64,000 bases of DNA, taken from the NCBI RefSeq assembly GCF_019649055.1, contig NW_026570272.1, forward strand, positions 372,001 to 436,000, read 5' to 3'. The translations under genes were made by a program, and so were the position numbers. This DNA comes from Paramacrobiotus metropolitanus. Lineage: Eukaryota; Tardigrada; Eutardigrada; Parachela; Macrobiotidae. Positions 36,195 through 49,664 of this stretch are shown piece by piece (position 1 is the stretch's first letter; the number at the start of each line of letters is the position of its first letter). Below the pieces are notes generated by a model. The model was not told the DNA's origin. It ran no database searches and saw nothing but the letters and a program-made list of their open reading frames with translations.

Positions 36195-39100
36195 CTACAG
36201 CGTGGGGAGGACCTCGGGGGCCGCCGGTCCCGGGGCGTCCAGTGGGGCCTGGCGCAGTTCGTCGTTGATGAAGCGCTTGAGGCGGTCGTAATACTGCGCG
36301 AAGAGCTCCACGTCGTTGTGGCCGGCGCCCTCGATGAAGAGCGGGTCCACGGCGGCCGGCAGGCGCTCGTAGATCGAGATGCCGTGCGCCACCGGGATCA
36401 CCTCGTCCTCGCTCCCGTGGATCACCAGCGTCCGCGAGTGGATCCGCTCCGCCTTGTCAATGCTATAAATTAACACATTTCACACCATTATACACCGCCG
36501 AAATAAGCTTTACTTTACTCTCAACACGAAACAAGCACTTTTTCGCACACATTATGTAGCCATAATTTAGCTTTTACCTGAAGGATGCTTCCTTATAACT
36601 TATTCCGATTTTTCTTACATAACGTTATTGCAGGGGAAGTATTTTTTCAAGCGAAAATCAGAAAGTAAAAGCACAGGAATTTTGAAAAACTGTCAAGGTA
36701 AATTAGCATTAATTGTTTCATGCGCCGGAAGTCCCTGAATTGCCTTCATCTAAATTGTTCAGTTTTATATATTTTCGTGAAACATAAACTATATTCAACA
36801 GGAAAATGAATCGCACGGGAATACAGGTTACTCTCAAGAAAATCACTCTTGTGCGTTGGAAGCAGTGCATCTCGAAGCGCTTTCCAGACAGCCAAATGGT
36901 ATAGGAAGAATTAATAAAAAATTCCAGGAAAAGAAATAATAAATTTTTGGAAAAAAATGTGTACGGGATTTTCTGGGATGGAGTGATGGTGGGAGGGAGT
37001 GTATCAGAGTTAATTCCGGTGGGCAAGTGGCCGGGTGAGAGTGCGCAGGGCGAGTGTATTCTGTATTATGGCTGCGTTGATTTAGTGCAGCCACTTGACA
37101 TCCTGTTATCGCGGGAGAGGAGGGATGGATGTGTTTTGACAAGCAGCTAATCGATTGATCTTTTGACTAGCCATCACGGCATTCAAATGGCCTGAAGGGA
37201 GCACTTCGTCGGTCGTCCATTACACAATACTGCCTTCCAGCAGTAGAATAATACGGACTGCGCCTACACAGGCGCAGTCCTTGTCTACCGGGAACCATTG
37301 CTCGATATGCATTCGAATATTTAAAAGTCACAATAATATTCTTTCAATTATTTATTCTAATTTAATTTATTATAAAATAAAAAGATATTTTAGTATTTTA
37401 AGCCGGATTATGGTTATATAAGACGTCCTAGGATTATTTTATCAATTCAATTAAATTTAACTACGTAAAAAATTAGTAAATAAGTTTCAAGAGGTACCTT
37501 TTGAAGACGTCGAAGAACCAGTTGCGGCGCGTCTCGGGGAAGGCGACGCGCAGCCCCGAGGCCAGCGTCCCGTGGAGAATGACCCCACCGAAGCGCTCCT
37601 TGGCGGCCAGGTCCACGGCGGCCACGGTGCCGATGCTCTGGCCGTACAGGATCACGTTCTCCGCTTTGATCCCGTAGCGCGTCTGCAGCTCGCGCCAGGC
37701 GGCCTCCACGTCGGCGTACACGTTCTTCTCCGACGGCGTGCCCGTGCTCACCTATACCAACGACAAACCTTTGCTAATCTGTATCAAAGGGACCGTCTGT
37801 CGCCCGGCCACCCACCCCGTAGCCCGAGTAGTCGTAGCTGAAGATGTTGACGCCCAGCCGCTTGCCGAGCGCCCAGTAGAAACTGCACATCTGTCCGAGA
37901 TCAACGGCGTTCCCGTGGCTGAAGAGCATGGTGAAGCGCGCCTCCGGGCTGCAGCTGCGCATGTACATGCAGGCGATCTGCTGGCCCTTGGCGCTGCGCG
38001 CGTAGAACGCCTCCACGGCCTCTAGTTGCGAGGGGACAAAGTGCCAGTCCAGTGGGTCGTTTAAGACGATGCGGAAGCGCTCCCGCGGCCCACTCCCGCC
38101 CACCGACGCCGAGGAGGCCTCGCACTCGCCGGGAGTGACCACGGGCACGAACTTGTAGCTGGCTTCCGGGGGGACGAACGCTAGTTTGGCTGCAATGCAC
38201 GCAAATTCATTATTACTAAACAAGTCACGATATATCTGACTGTTTGTCGAAAGTGCTATTTTGACTGCCTGGGAGGAGCTTCAAGACGCATAGCTCCTAA
38301 CGCGCATGAGCGATTTCCTTCAAAATAACTTGTACTTCTGTGGAAAACACTTTTCTATCGAACACCATGTACGTTTAACGAAAATCTCCCAGCTGGAAAT
38401 TTCAAATAAAAAAATTCCGGCACTTCCGACGCTGGAAGCAATCGTAACCGCTCGGTGATTCAGCCTAATGCTAATTTTAGCTAGAATTGTTCCAAAATTC
38501 CCATTCTTTCCCTTGTTGATTTTCGCTATAAAAAATTACTTTTCTCTGCAATACTTCTATTCAAAAAATTAAGAGGAAGTTCTTAAAAATTATGCAATTT
38601 CTAAATGCGACGTTGAAACCTGACTCATGCAAAAGCAACATGATGCAGAGGAAACTGGGACGTAAATCGAACGTGAAATAGTGCGAAAATTCTCAAGCAC
38701 TGATCAGTGAAAAGGAACAGCCAGGTTTTTCTATGACTTCCGCTCTAGTTGTACAGCATAAAAAGCGCACTACGCCGGCACTCCCCCGGGAGCAAGTGGT
38801 GTGGAACGTTTTTCTCGCGTGCAATGTCAAAGAACGCGGATGCGCGGTTGAGGCCGCTGAGCCGCTTGCACAGCGCTTCATCCTTCGTCGAATCCGTAAT
38901 TCCTCACGAGTATGCGAGCGCTTTATCGCCGCTGCGCTCCCGGGCCCATCATCCCATTCTCATCCCACTCAAAAGAAACCCCATCCCTTCCGACCCCATC
39001 CAGCCAACTAACCCCTTTAATCGGCCGGCTGCCGTGTCTCTGTTGACACTACTTCTGCACTTAATCTTTCCGCGAAACCATTTGCCGCACTCTTCCTTTT

Positions 39101-40206
39101 TTCAACCGGATGAATTTTCCCGTTCGCTGAATTACCTAAGCGGCTAATGATTAATCCATTAGCGGTTGCAGCAACCCGCTGAGAAATTGCCAGGGAAATT
39201 AAAAATTAAATTGTATCCTCACTGAAAAATATGTCAAGATGCTCTCATTAATCTAATACGCTTCCGGGACGGCGCTAACAACATGACACGCGGATTATGT
39301 GCTGAACGGAGGGAAATTGAAACGTTTCTTTCCCTCTTGACAGACGCCACCGTCAGCGCTGTTTGCCAACGACAACATGCACCACAAAACACCGTCAACA
39401 CGTCAACAATGCCCCGCACAACGCAGCACAAACACTGGCTATCGACCCACACAGTCACACAGCGGCGTGACGAAATCAGCCGACTACACACAAATTTCTT
39501 TTCCGACAACAATACGCAACGAACGCCGCTGTGAATAGCGCGATTGTCCGCGGAAGAGACGATGCTATTACTTTGCAAAAAGGCTTCCGTAAACCGATAC
39601 ACTTTCAGCGAATTATTTCCATTAAAATAAATTAGAAAAATAATTACACGTCCTTTATAACTGAAGCGCTTTCCACGCTGAAAATACAGCAAAAAATGAA
39701 GGATATTCCATTATTATTTCCATTAAAAAAAATTAATAAATCAGACACAATTTCCAAAATGGGAATTTCCATTAAAATAATTAAGGAAATTAACTTCACG
39801 TTTTTATATAATTAATTGATACACTTTTTATTTTTATATAATTAACTGATGATGCCACTTCCAATAGAAAAAATTTCATAATTTCAATAAGATAAACAAG
39901 TTAATTTCCATTAAAATAAACGAAGAAAATAAATGCTCGTTTTCAAAAACTGATGCGCTTTCGACGATGCCATTTCTAACTAAAAATACAGCAGCAAAAT
40001 TAAGAGGAAAGTTGATTGATAGACTGACCAGCAATGGAAGAAGGCCAGGGCGGACAGCAGAAGAGCCAGCAGACATCGCGGCAGGTGATGCCGGCGTTCT
40101 GGCGCTGCTCGGCGTCCAGCAGCGCCCGCGGGCCCTGGGCGCCGGGGGCCGGCGCTCCCGGGGGATTCTGCGGCACGGCCTGGGCGCTCATGCGGGCGGC
40201 CGGCAT
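36195..40206 (-). CDS. ABHD17-like depalmitoylating serine hydrolase
   Basis: Exons 40206-40029, 38189-37816, 37751-37498 and 36462-36195; 357 aa. ABHD17 enzymes remove S-acyl groups from membrane-bound proteins such as Ras and PSD-95. Exon 1 ends in the Cys cluster [18 protein letters not shown], which in the family is itself palmitoylated and targets the enzyme to membranes. The fold follows: [15 protein letters not shown] (oxyanion side), [11 protein letters not shown], the nucleophile Ser in [13 protein letters not shown], the acid in [10 protein letters not shown] and the His in [10 protein letters not shown]. All three catalytic residues are present. The start is ambiguous: ATGs at 40206 and 40191; either adds about 40 residues before the Cys cluster, more than in vertebrates. 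Intron 1 is 1.8 kb and carries a dispersed repeat. Confidence 0.92.
36719..36842 (-). repeat. Dispersed repeat family, copy b (minus)
   Basis: Reverse-complement match to part of the 42052-42310 copy. Shared blocks are CACGAAAATAT, GACTTCCG.CGC and TTTCCTG. It lies in the last intron of the ABHD17-like gene. Confidence 0.6.
38282..38545 (+). repeat. Dispersed repeat family, copy c (plus)
   Basis: Aligned with 42052-42310 over about 260 bp: CAAG.CGCATAGCTCCTAAC, AGCGATTTCCTT, CACTTCCGACGC.TGGA, AACCGCTCG and TTGATTTTCGC. It lies in intron 1 of the ABHD17-like gene. Confidence 0.65.
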
Positions 40207-43200
40207 CCTCAGCACTCAGATCCCGGTGAGATTAATCCACACTCCACACCGTCACATCTCCCGTAACAACGAAATTTCAATCCAACAGATACAGATGATT
40301 TCCACGCCAGTTAAAATCCCTCCACGCTCACTGTAAAATAAAATTTAATTCCGATTATTCCAATTAAACTCTAACCAAAAATAATCTGAGTAGCACAAAA
40401 TCGAAATTAGAAACGCATACAAAGTACGGAAAGTGGCACAGTGAGTGCTACAGCGGACAGATGGGTGCAGCATGCGGAAAAGCATCAATTTCTACTGTTC
40501 ATCCACGCCGACTGCTGGCTGCACTCGCTCGCTCTCTCCCTGCACAATTGGATTACTGCGCCGGCCGCGGGAACCGGGAAGGGAAGAGGGGAACACATGC
40601 GCGCATTTTATTCCCTATTCATCGGGTCAAATCAACTTAGAATGCCCATCCATTTCCCCTCTCCTCAATCGCATACAACGACGCAGTCTGATCATCTTAA
40701 ACAAAGTTCCATCTACACGCGCGCGCTCACTGAATTAATCACCACTGATTTTAGGCTAATTTTTTCCCGCAGCCGTTGACTTCATTGCATTACAAATGAT
40801 TAAAGAGCTCAGTTCTCTGCCTTTTCTCGTTCGTTAGCATACAGGAATCAATCTTCCAGCACACATTTATTTTTAACAAAAAAACTCCTTCAAATGTATC
40901 CACAAAAATAATCATTAATTTAGTAAAGTTAAAAGTTGATTAAATATTAAATTAATAATTACCTTAAATTCAAATCACTACGCCGCACTGTCAGTCAACA
41001 TTAACCGGAAAGACTGAGCGGATTAAATTGCATTTTTATAATGAAATGGCCATCATGATGGAATTTCTGCTGATTGGCAATCAGCGCAGTCATCACGTTG
41101 CAGAACGCATTAAAACTGACCGAGATTTCGCCAATAAAAAACTCTGCGGTGCAAATGACGATACGGAAAAAAAGCACAGGCCGATCCGTCTGATCAGAAA
41201 TGATTTTTCGCGTTTACGACGCGAGCGGCAGGAGGCCAGCTGGCATCATCTCGGAGGCCGGCGGGCGCAAGTCGCAGCAACGGCCAGCGTATCGCGGCGT
41301 AATATAAGCAGCAGCCGGGCCGGTAATTGACTGGCCAGTCATTGGGGCTGCATCAAAATGATCGAATGACGAAGCGACTGGTTTAATTACAAGAATGCTC
41401 GGTCGTCAAACAGCGCGAGCAGGAGCAATAAAAAGGACGCCGGGGATGCGATCATGCGGGGATTGTTTTAAGCGGAGGGTTTGATTAAGCGGCGGGGTTA
41501 TTACGGTGTGCGCGCCGTGGCGTCCAGTCCGGCGCATGCTCAGGGGGCGGGGACGGGATGCAGGCGGCGGCCAATGGCGGCGAGCGGAAGCGGCTCGGCT
41601 GGCGGCAGCTGGCAATTATCGCCGCACGACAAGACAAACACGGCCTAGCGGGCTGATTGCGGCCGTGCAGAGTGTGCCTGTACAGGCACTAACTGTAAAG
41701 TATACGCACACAGCGCGGATTCATTTCCACGTCCTGTTTACACTCCCGCACCCCCGCGTCAACAGGCCCGTACTGCGCTCTTCCGGGAAATCATGTAACC
41801 AGTAACCACAACCAACCAACAACGCCTCACGTTCATCATTCTACCAACACTATTTTACACAGCAAACGCTTTTCCCCAACAAAAATATAGCCGCAATTCC
41901 CCAGCTGCAAACCGGCACAACTACGTATTAACAATAATTAATCGGACTTATGTGTAAATTGCATCTGCCTGTACAAGATTGCAAATAAATTGCATTAATC
42001 GGACTGGTGGACTATTAATTAATTAGCGTGGAAAGCGCACAGGCTCGCTTCAAGTCGCACAGCTCCTAACATACACTAGCGATTTCCTTTAGAGTGACCT
42101 GTTTTCCTGGAGGAATATCTTTCCTGTTTAGCATCATTTATGATTCACGAAAATATCTAAACGGAAAATTTTAAATGAAGAAAATTCAACGACTTCCGAC
42201 GCCTGGAGTAATTGCAACCGCTCGATACGGCAGCGTAATGCAGATATCATAATTATTAACAGTCTGGAAAATTCCCAGTTCTCTTCCTCTTGATTTTCGC
42301 CACAAAAAAATGGCTTCTTCTGCACTAGCTGCACTTATTACTTACTTAAATGAAATTTGGAAAATCACAAGAAAGTTGAAGAAACCATTCCAAGTTCCAG
42401 AAGCAAATTTTAACACACCAACCGATCTGCTTGTACGACGCGTAAAAATGCTGCGGAAATCGAAGAAGAACTGCGAATGTTAACGGGTTAACCAAAGCCA
42501 GCAGTTTTATTGCTGAACTGTTAGCTGTTAGGAATAAACTAGCGGTGGTTGTTAACCACATTATTGCACGAGCGCGAGCGCTAATACCACTGGGAAATGG
42601 TATTGGGATTGTGGAATTGGAAAAGTGTTACGTACGCTCTTCGTGGCGTCAGACAAATTTATGCTCTTGACGATCAGTTAATTGCAGCACCTCGCGCTTC
42701 GCGCTCGGTGCAAATTACAGCCCAGCTGAAAATTACAATTATTACGAGAACCAACAGTATGGATAGAAGCACCATGCTATGCATCAGGAACTGCAACGGC
42801 AGATAATCCCCAATGGAAAATTTCGAAATCAGCACAATTTCTCCCAACTCTCCAACAAACCACAATAACGCCCCGGGGCCACTATTAATATTTCCAAAAT
42901 TATCATACTGTACTCAGTGTACTGGCATCCCAAAACTTGATCTGAGTAACGCTTTTTCGCAATTTTTCGTAGCCAGCGGAATGCCATCACGAACAGACCA
43001 CGTACCTGCAAGAAGACACTCAGCCACGGCGTCCAGAAAATACAAAACCCCGGAGAGGATGCAGATTAGCCTGATTAGGGAATGCGACAGGTTGTAGATT
43101 CCTGCTGCATCGCTCCAACTGCACTCGACAACCTTCAAGATCAACCAACGCACACACCCGCTACTGGCACGCTCCACTTTGGACAATTATGATTGTCAAC

Positions 43201-43927
43201 GTTGCCGTCTGGCGCTGGCTCAATTATACTGCCAACTGCGCAGCACTCAGATCGTTGAACGGATCGCAACACTCGCAACGTGACAGATGCAACGCACTCA
43301 ATCTTCGCCAATAATAAATAATCATGCCATTTCCAATCCCCCACCATCTGTCATCCGCGCCCAACACACCGTTCACCGATGATTAATAATAACCATCATC
43401 CAATAAATTAAAAGAAGAAGGACGTAAATTAACAGATTCCAATTAAACTTAATTTGTTAGCATAAATTCGTGAATCAACGTAGTACTCCACAGTCCACAC
43501 GCACTGTGATGCTTCTTCGATCCCGATCACACACGCGCTTGTATTTCCGCGATGTCAACACTTGACGGCGTGTTACGGGTTGGGAACTCCATTACAGTTA
43601 ACTGGCTCAATGGAAGCGATCAAATCGACCGGTTCGCTTGTGTGCTATGTTACATCCGATTCCAATTCCATTTTGAAAATTCCGTGTGATGGAGTTGTGG
43701 ATGCTGGAACGAGAGAGAAGAGAGACAAACTGTCACAAACATCACAACATGCTATAACGTGAAATTCAAAAAATATCAAAATTCTAAAAACTCTGATCAT
43801 TGAGAATAGATTTGCAAATGTTGGGATTTTTGTAGAATAATTTAGTTGACATTTTAAGGTTGCAGAATCATTGCTGGAAAGGGACTGCATGTGAAATTTG
43901 GTGTAATTGGTTGTGAAGGCAGTGAGA
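40207..43927. other. Intergenic, divergent spacer
   Basis: 3.7 kb between the divergent ABHD17-like and TAPT1 genes. It holds one dispersed repeat copy (42052-42310). No supported exon or RNA gene; ORFs at 40.4-40.8 and 41.5-41.8 kb have no domain. Confidence 0.5.
42052..42310 (+). repeat. Dispersed repeat family, copy d (plus)
   Basis: The best landmark copy of the family; see the matches at 38282, 36719 and 15296. Non-coding. Confidence 0.65.
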
Positions 43928-46900
43928 ATGTCGGTGAGCGTGGAGGACGTGTGCGTGGAAGACGACGATCTGGCGCTGGAGGACGCGGACGAGGAAGCGG
44001 ACAACGAGAACAACCAGCCCCGCTTCGCCGTTTGCGCTTCCTGCCAGCATGTATCGCATCAGCATGCCAAGGTTGACGCTAGGAGAAGCAGTGCATCGAT
44101 GCAGGGAGGGGAGTGTAACAGCACACAACAACGGCGCAGGAGTTGGCAGAGTTCGCACACGCATGCTTCTCCGTATTCCGATGACGATAACGCGTCTTCC
44201 CTGCACCAAACCGACTCCGAGCTCCTCTCCGCCAGTAGCCTGGAGCGGCGTCTACGCAATGTCCTCAAGACGCAGAACGCCGGGGACGAGGAGAATGCCG
44301 CGCAGTCAAGGAAGAAGCTCGCTAAGGAGGTTCGCGGAGGCGCGCCAGTTTCCGTGGATTTCGCTGTTCCGGCGTTGATGGAGGAGGATCTCGGGAGGAA
44401 TCGCGGGGGAGACGAGGGGCGACGGGGGCGGGCGCGGATAAGGACGGAATCGGGGTGCCGGGAGGGGCGGGAGGGCGCGGGACGGGGGTATCCCGCGGAT
44501 TTCGATGCTGTGATGGGTGGCGTTCCGGTGGCGGAGAATTTCAAAACAGGGGACTTTCCTCTGCAGCAGGGTAAGCCTTCGAGTCATGCTGAATTTTTAA
44601 AATAATGGTAAGATAAATCAGGTAAATATTAAATTAATGAATAGGATGGTTTCGCAGATGATTATTTGTTAGACTGATTTAGTGGTTTTGTCGCTTGACG
44701 GGGGTTTTTTCAGGGAGTTTTTGGGATTACGTGGTGCGGTCTTGCCGGCGAGACCAGGGACAACGCGAGGACAAGGAGCGGATGGCGGAGAAGCGCCGCC
44801 GTATTCAGACCTTCCTTTCCGTCCCCTTCGAAGTAGAAAAGGTATTCCTGAATTTTCCAATTTTGATTTGCTTGTTATGTGCTAAATATTAGTTTTTTGA
44901 AAATCTAATATGGTCTTCCTTATCTTTTATTTGCTGTTTGTTTATTTCTAATTTTATTTCTTAATTTGTATTTGTTTTTTTTTGCAATTTTGCTTCGCTT
45001 TGCTTTCTAATTTCTCTTCGCTTCTTGTAATGTTTGTTTATTTCTAGTTTTTCTCAGCTTTTGCTCAGTCTGCATTTCTTATTTAATTACCTAGAAATTA
45101 ACAAATTACAGATTTCACTTCAGAGGGCTTGTTTATTATTTTTATTTGCCTTCTGTAAATTCTTATTTTTTAATTGCCATTTGATTATTTGTTAATTTTT
45201 GCCCTTGTTGTCCACGCCGACAGAAGTAGTTACTGAAATATGCTTGATTAATTTGCCATGTCTCTTAAGCATGGTTGATGTGATGGCAGGTGATGTCGCT
45301 GGGTACAATCCAGTGCGCGGACGCCTTCCTGTACGTGTTCACCATCTTCCCCATCCGGCTGTGCATCGCCTGGTGGCACGTGCTGCTGCTGGTGGGCAGG
45401 CTCTTCCGCAGTCTCCTGCACGTGGCCTGGCTGCGCCGGCGCCGCCTCCCGCCGCAGTCCGCCGACAATCCGCGGCGTCTGTACCCCACCACCTGCATCT
45501 GCGAGATGATCAAGGGCTCCTTCATCTTCCTCGGCGTCTGGCTCTTCACCTGGCTGGACCTCTCCGTCATGTATCACTTTCTGCGCGGCCAGGCCGTCGT
45601 CAAGCTCTACATCATGTTCAACATGCTCGAGGTAAGCCGATTAATCATTCTGCGTCAGAAGGAAGCATTATCAGCGTTAATTGGCAGGTGGCGGACCGGC
45701 TGTGCTCCTCCTTCGGGCAGGACATCCTGGAGTCCCTCTTCTGGACGGCCTCCCCCGCCGGCAAGGACCGGCCGGGCTACAAGACCATCAGCCAGCTGGG
45801 CATCATCCCGCAGATCATCACCGCGCTCCTCTATGTCAGTAAGTGTATTTTCCTTCTCTTTCTTTACGGATCGCGCGTAATTGTTTGGTTGTTGTAGTGG
45901 TGCATTCCTTGGTGGTCCTCGTGCAGATCACCACGCTGAACATCGCCATGAACTCACAGAACCGCGCGCTCCTCGTCATTCTCCTCTCCAACAACGTAGG
46001 TTGTTGCATGTGACAGTGGTGGGATTCTGATTTGATGGCAGTGGTTTTGTAGTTTGTGGAGATCAAGGGCAGTGTGTTCAAGAAGTTCGAGAAGAAGAAC
46101 CTGTACCAGATCTCCTGTAGTGACGTGCGCGAGCGCTTCCAGTTCATCGTGTTGCTGCTGATGGTGGTCATCCGCAACATGACGGAGCTCGGCTGGAAAA
46201 TGGGTTGGTTTCAATTAAGAACTTATCTCTATTTTTTGCTGTTATTTTTCTTGTTTACTAATTTATGATTTTCCCTGAAGAATTTATTTTCCTGTTCAGA
46301 TATCTTTTATTATTTTATTAATATTATTTTTGTTCTGCATGATTAGTTATTTTCCGAATTTCCATTAACGTTTACACTTTATTGGTCAAATCAAAAACGC
46401 AATACATAAACATAAGAAAAACACTGAACTATAACAGAAAAATTTCGTTCAGCTTCTCCAGCCCTTCCATCGTGCCCAGCACCGAAGCCGCATTTCCCTT
46501 AGGATTATTCTGTGTTATACGATACTGTGTAGTGTGTATTTTATTTATTTTGTGATTGATACAGTAATTGTTATTCCCAGTATGAATTTATTTTCCAGTC
46601 CATTTCTTTTATTTATTAATTTATTATTTCCCATTGCGAATTTATTTTCAAATTATTTCTGTAATTATATTACTGGTTAATTTATTACTTTCCATGACGA
46701 ATTTATTTTCTAAATTATTTCTGTTGTGATACGGATTAATTTATTTTTTTGCCACGGTTAATTTATTTGATAAATTATTTTCTATTTTTTGTTGTTGACT
46801 AGTTTATCGTTTTCCGTTATGAATTTATTTGTTGGTTGCAGTATTTGTAGTTTGCTGGTTAATTGCAGATAATTTCTGGGCGTGCCTGCCGGACGCGTTG

Positions 46901-48100
46901 CTGATCATCGTGGCGGAGGTGGTGGTGGACTGGACGAAGCACGCCTTCATCACCAAGTTTAACGAGATCAGCATGTCGGTGTACCAGGACTACACGTACA
47001 GTCTGGCCTACGACTTCGCCACCAGCCACCTGGATAACAACGTGAGACTCTCTATCCTGGCATCGTGTTGCTGAATAATTGAGTAATTAAGCCACCTTGC
47101 AGAAGTTCGCGGACCAGAGCGACTCGGTGGTGCGGCGCATGGGCTTCGTGCCCATCCCGCTGGCCATCATCGTCGTCCGCATCGTCTACCAGAGCTTCCG
47201 CTTCGACGACGTCCGCGACTGGCTCCTCCTCGGCCTCGGCTACGTATGGTAGGCCGGCATTAGAAAAAACATCCACAATTTCCGATTTTCTGACGACAGT
47301 TTGCAATCATTTCCAAATATACATTTTATATACATTTTTTAATGATTCGTACGATAAATTTTTATTAAAAACTTACTGATTTCTGTTTAAATACTCTCAT
47401 CAACGAAAATTATAGAATTAAATGAGTTTTCGCTATGAAAACTGCAACAATAAATAATAATAAAGGGAAAATAATCGGGGAATTTTTATTTAAAGCATTG
47501 CAGTGCGTAAACGCAAAAAAATTGGTCGAAAAAGATGCCATAAATTTTTTTCGGAGTCTGCTTTCGTTTTATAATTAAATTGAAATTATTTTCAAGATAG
47601 CGTGAATTAACAAAATTTGTTTAGCTGGTTATCCGGTGCTCAAGTTGATGATAAAAAATGGATAATAATAAGTCATTGTTAATAAAAAATGGGATAATAA
47701 TTAATTGGTGTGGCGCAGTCTGCTGACGACGAAGCTGCTGATCAACGTGCACCTGCTGCGCTGGTGCTACAACCTCATCACGGAGCACCGCAGCAAGCAC
47801 CGCGCGGAACGCCGCTGCCACAGCACGCCGGGCACGCGCGCCGGCTCCATCAGCAGTCTGGTGGAGGTGATGGAGCGCACTGCCCGCAGCGCCCCCTCCA
47901 CGCCGCCCCCCGCGCCCCCGCGCCGGCCGCGCGCCCCCTCCGTCGGGCAGACGCCGCTCTTCGCCAACAGCGAGCTGGAGCTGACGCTCATGAACGAGCA
48001 CCTCCGCGAGCCGCCGCCGCCGCGGCCCCTCACGCCGGCGCTCAGTCGCTCCACCTCCAGCAACGCCGGCAAGATTGACAAGGACAAGGAGGAACGCTGA
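43928..48100 (+). CDS. TAPT1: TAPT1-family multipass membrane protein
   Basis: Nine exons: 43928-44570, 44714-44841, 45290-45631, 45688-45838, 45898-45995, 46053-46203, 46869-47041, 47103-47248 and 47719-48100; 737 aa, all phases consistent. TAPT1 is an ER/centrosome-associated polytopic protein needed for ciliogenesis and, in yeast (Emp65), ER protein quality control. Exon 1 is a disordered acidic/Ser-rich N-terminus. The conserved core begins SFWDYVVRS and includes TIQCADAFLYVFTIFPIRL, YHFLRGQAVVKLYIMFNMLE, VADRLCSSFGQDILESLFWT, NFVEIKGSVFKKFEKKNLYQ (crossing an exon join) and TKHAFITKFNEISMSVYQDY. Several hydrophobic helices lie between these. The last exon ends in a Pro-rich, probably cytosolic tail. 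Exon 8's donor GTAGGC gives GYVC into LLTTKLLINV; a nearby alternative, GTATGG, breaks phase. Confidence 0.93.
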
Positions 48101-48515
48101 TAGGGTCAAGGATGTTTTCATTAATCAAGAAGGAGAGTTTCTTCCGTTGTAATTTTTTTAACAATTCTTGTGATAACTGCCGGTTGGTTCGGAGAGGGTT
48201 TTTATTCGTCCGCGCTTGTTAGAGAAGCGTTATGTTTGTTTCTGGATTAATTCTCGCTCATTTTCGTGCCCGTATGTATGTTTTTTACCAGTAACTACGC
48301 TGCTTCCGGTGCCGAGTTACTTACTGTATGTTTGTTGAATAATACTGTAGTCAACGACAAATTGACGTTCGACGGCGCTGCCGCGTCCAGCGCCACAGAC
48401 GCAAATTATTTACTGCCGACTGGTTAAGAAATTTGCAGTATATAACGCTGAAAACGGTCTAAACAGAAAATTCCTCCATGGTAGCAGCGCAGAAATATTA
48501 GTACAGTGTACTTAA
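48101..48515. other. Intergenic, TAPT1 3' flank
   Basis: Short AT-rich spacer ending at the TTAA target site (48512-48515). No gene seen. Confidence 0.5.
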
Positions 48516-49200
48516 GGGAAGTGGGCCGGTACCTGGTACCAAATTCGTGTACATGCACGAAAACACACTTTCGCGCACTCCCAAACACATTAATTTTCTG
48601 TTTCGTTTTATGCCATTCTATAGCCAGAAGATTTGTGTACACTGGTGTGAAAACCGTTTGTGCGCGCAACATCCGGTTCGAGAGTTATGGCTGTTAGAAA
48701 TTCCAAAAAGTTTAAATGCATTTCGGTGCACCCAAAGTCTCAGTATGGACCAGATCTCCCTCAAGTTATGCACGTAAATGCGCATGTCCATGAAGAGCGT
48801 TCTTACATCGATCCCGACTTCCATGATTCTTTTTCAGATTTTAAAATGAATTTTAACATTTTTGAAATTCATTTTAAAATTTGAAAACATGTTAGAACAG
48901 TGGATCGGTGTAAAAACGTTTTTCGTGGTTATGTGCATTTACGTGCGTAACTTGAGGGAGATCGGTCCATATAAATGATACTTTTGGTACACCGGAATGC
49001 ATTTAAACCTTTTGGAATGTTGTAACAGCCATAACTTCCGAACCGGGTGTTGCGCGCACAAACGGTTTTCACACTGGTGTATACAAATCGTCTGGCTACA
49101 GAATGTCAGAAACCGAAACAAAAATGTGTTTGGGAGTGCGCGAAAGTGTAAGTTTTCGTGTATGTCCACGTATTTGCTACCATGTACCGGCCCACTTCCC
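48516..49200. mobile_element. 685-bp foldback element flanked by TTAA (piggyBac-type MITE)
   Basis: The ends are GGGAAGTGGGCCGGTAC and its inverted copy, with TTAA on both sides (48512-48515 and 49201-49204). Inverted repeats run for roughly 330 bp each, including TTGTGCGCGCAACA, GTAAATGCGCAT.. and a hairpin of AAAATGAATTT at the centre (about 48843-48880). TTAA target duplication is the piggyBac hallmark; there is no transposase frame. Partial copies lie at 5490-5655 and 13218-13352. Confidence 0.85.
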
Positions 49201-49430
49201 TTAAATGACTCGCGTTTGTACATTATACTTCTCTAACATCTGCAAGTGAATAAACCGACTGCTAGCCGGCTTGAGCCTCGTACTTGCTTGAAAAATCCAA
49301 AAGGGTTGAGTCAATTATTGTACATTATGACAATTTATTATGCCATGACCAAGGTGGTCAGCGTGGTAGCGGAAGCGGAGAAACAAGCGGCTGCTTATGA
49401 TGCTAGCACTGTATTCGTTAAGTACGACAT

Positions 49431-49589
49431 TAAATTCTTGTGGAAATTCCGTACACTCGAGCGGCAGCGGAGTTGGGCGTTTGCGGGAAGAACGGGTCGA
49501 CGGCGCGGCGGCATACGCGAGATCGAAGGTGCAGGTGATGACCTCACCGGTTCGAGTCTCCGATATCCCCACTTCCGCCCGACTGCCCC
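49431..49589 (-). repeat. DIRS terminal repeat B2
   Basis: 159 bp, matching B1 (49888-50046). It begins TAAATTCTTGTGGAAATTCC and ends GACTGCCCC on the plus strand. It contains a B-box-like GGTTCGAGTCTCC, but no matching A box was found at proper spacing. Confidence 0.85.
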
Positions 49590-49664
49590 CGTTTATTGCA
49601 TTGAGTAACATAACAGTTGCGAAAGCAATAACAACAAAGTCCACCATGTAGGGTGGGCGGGTGG

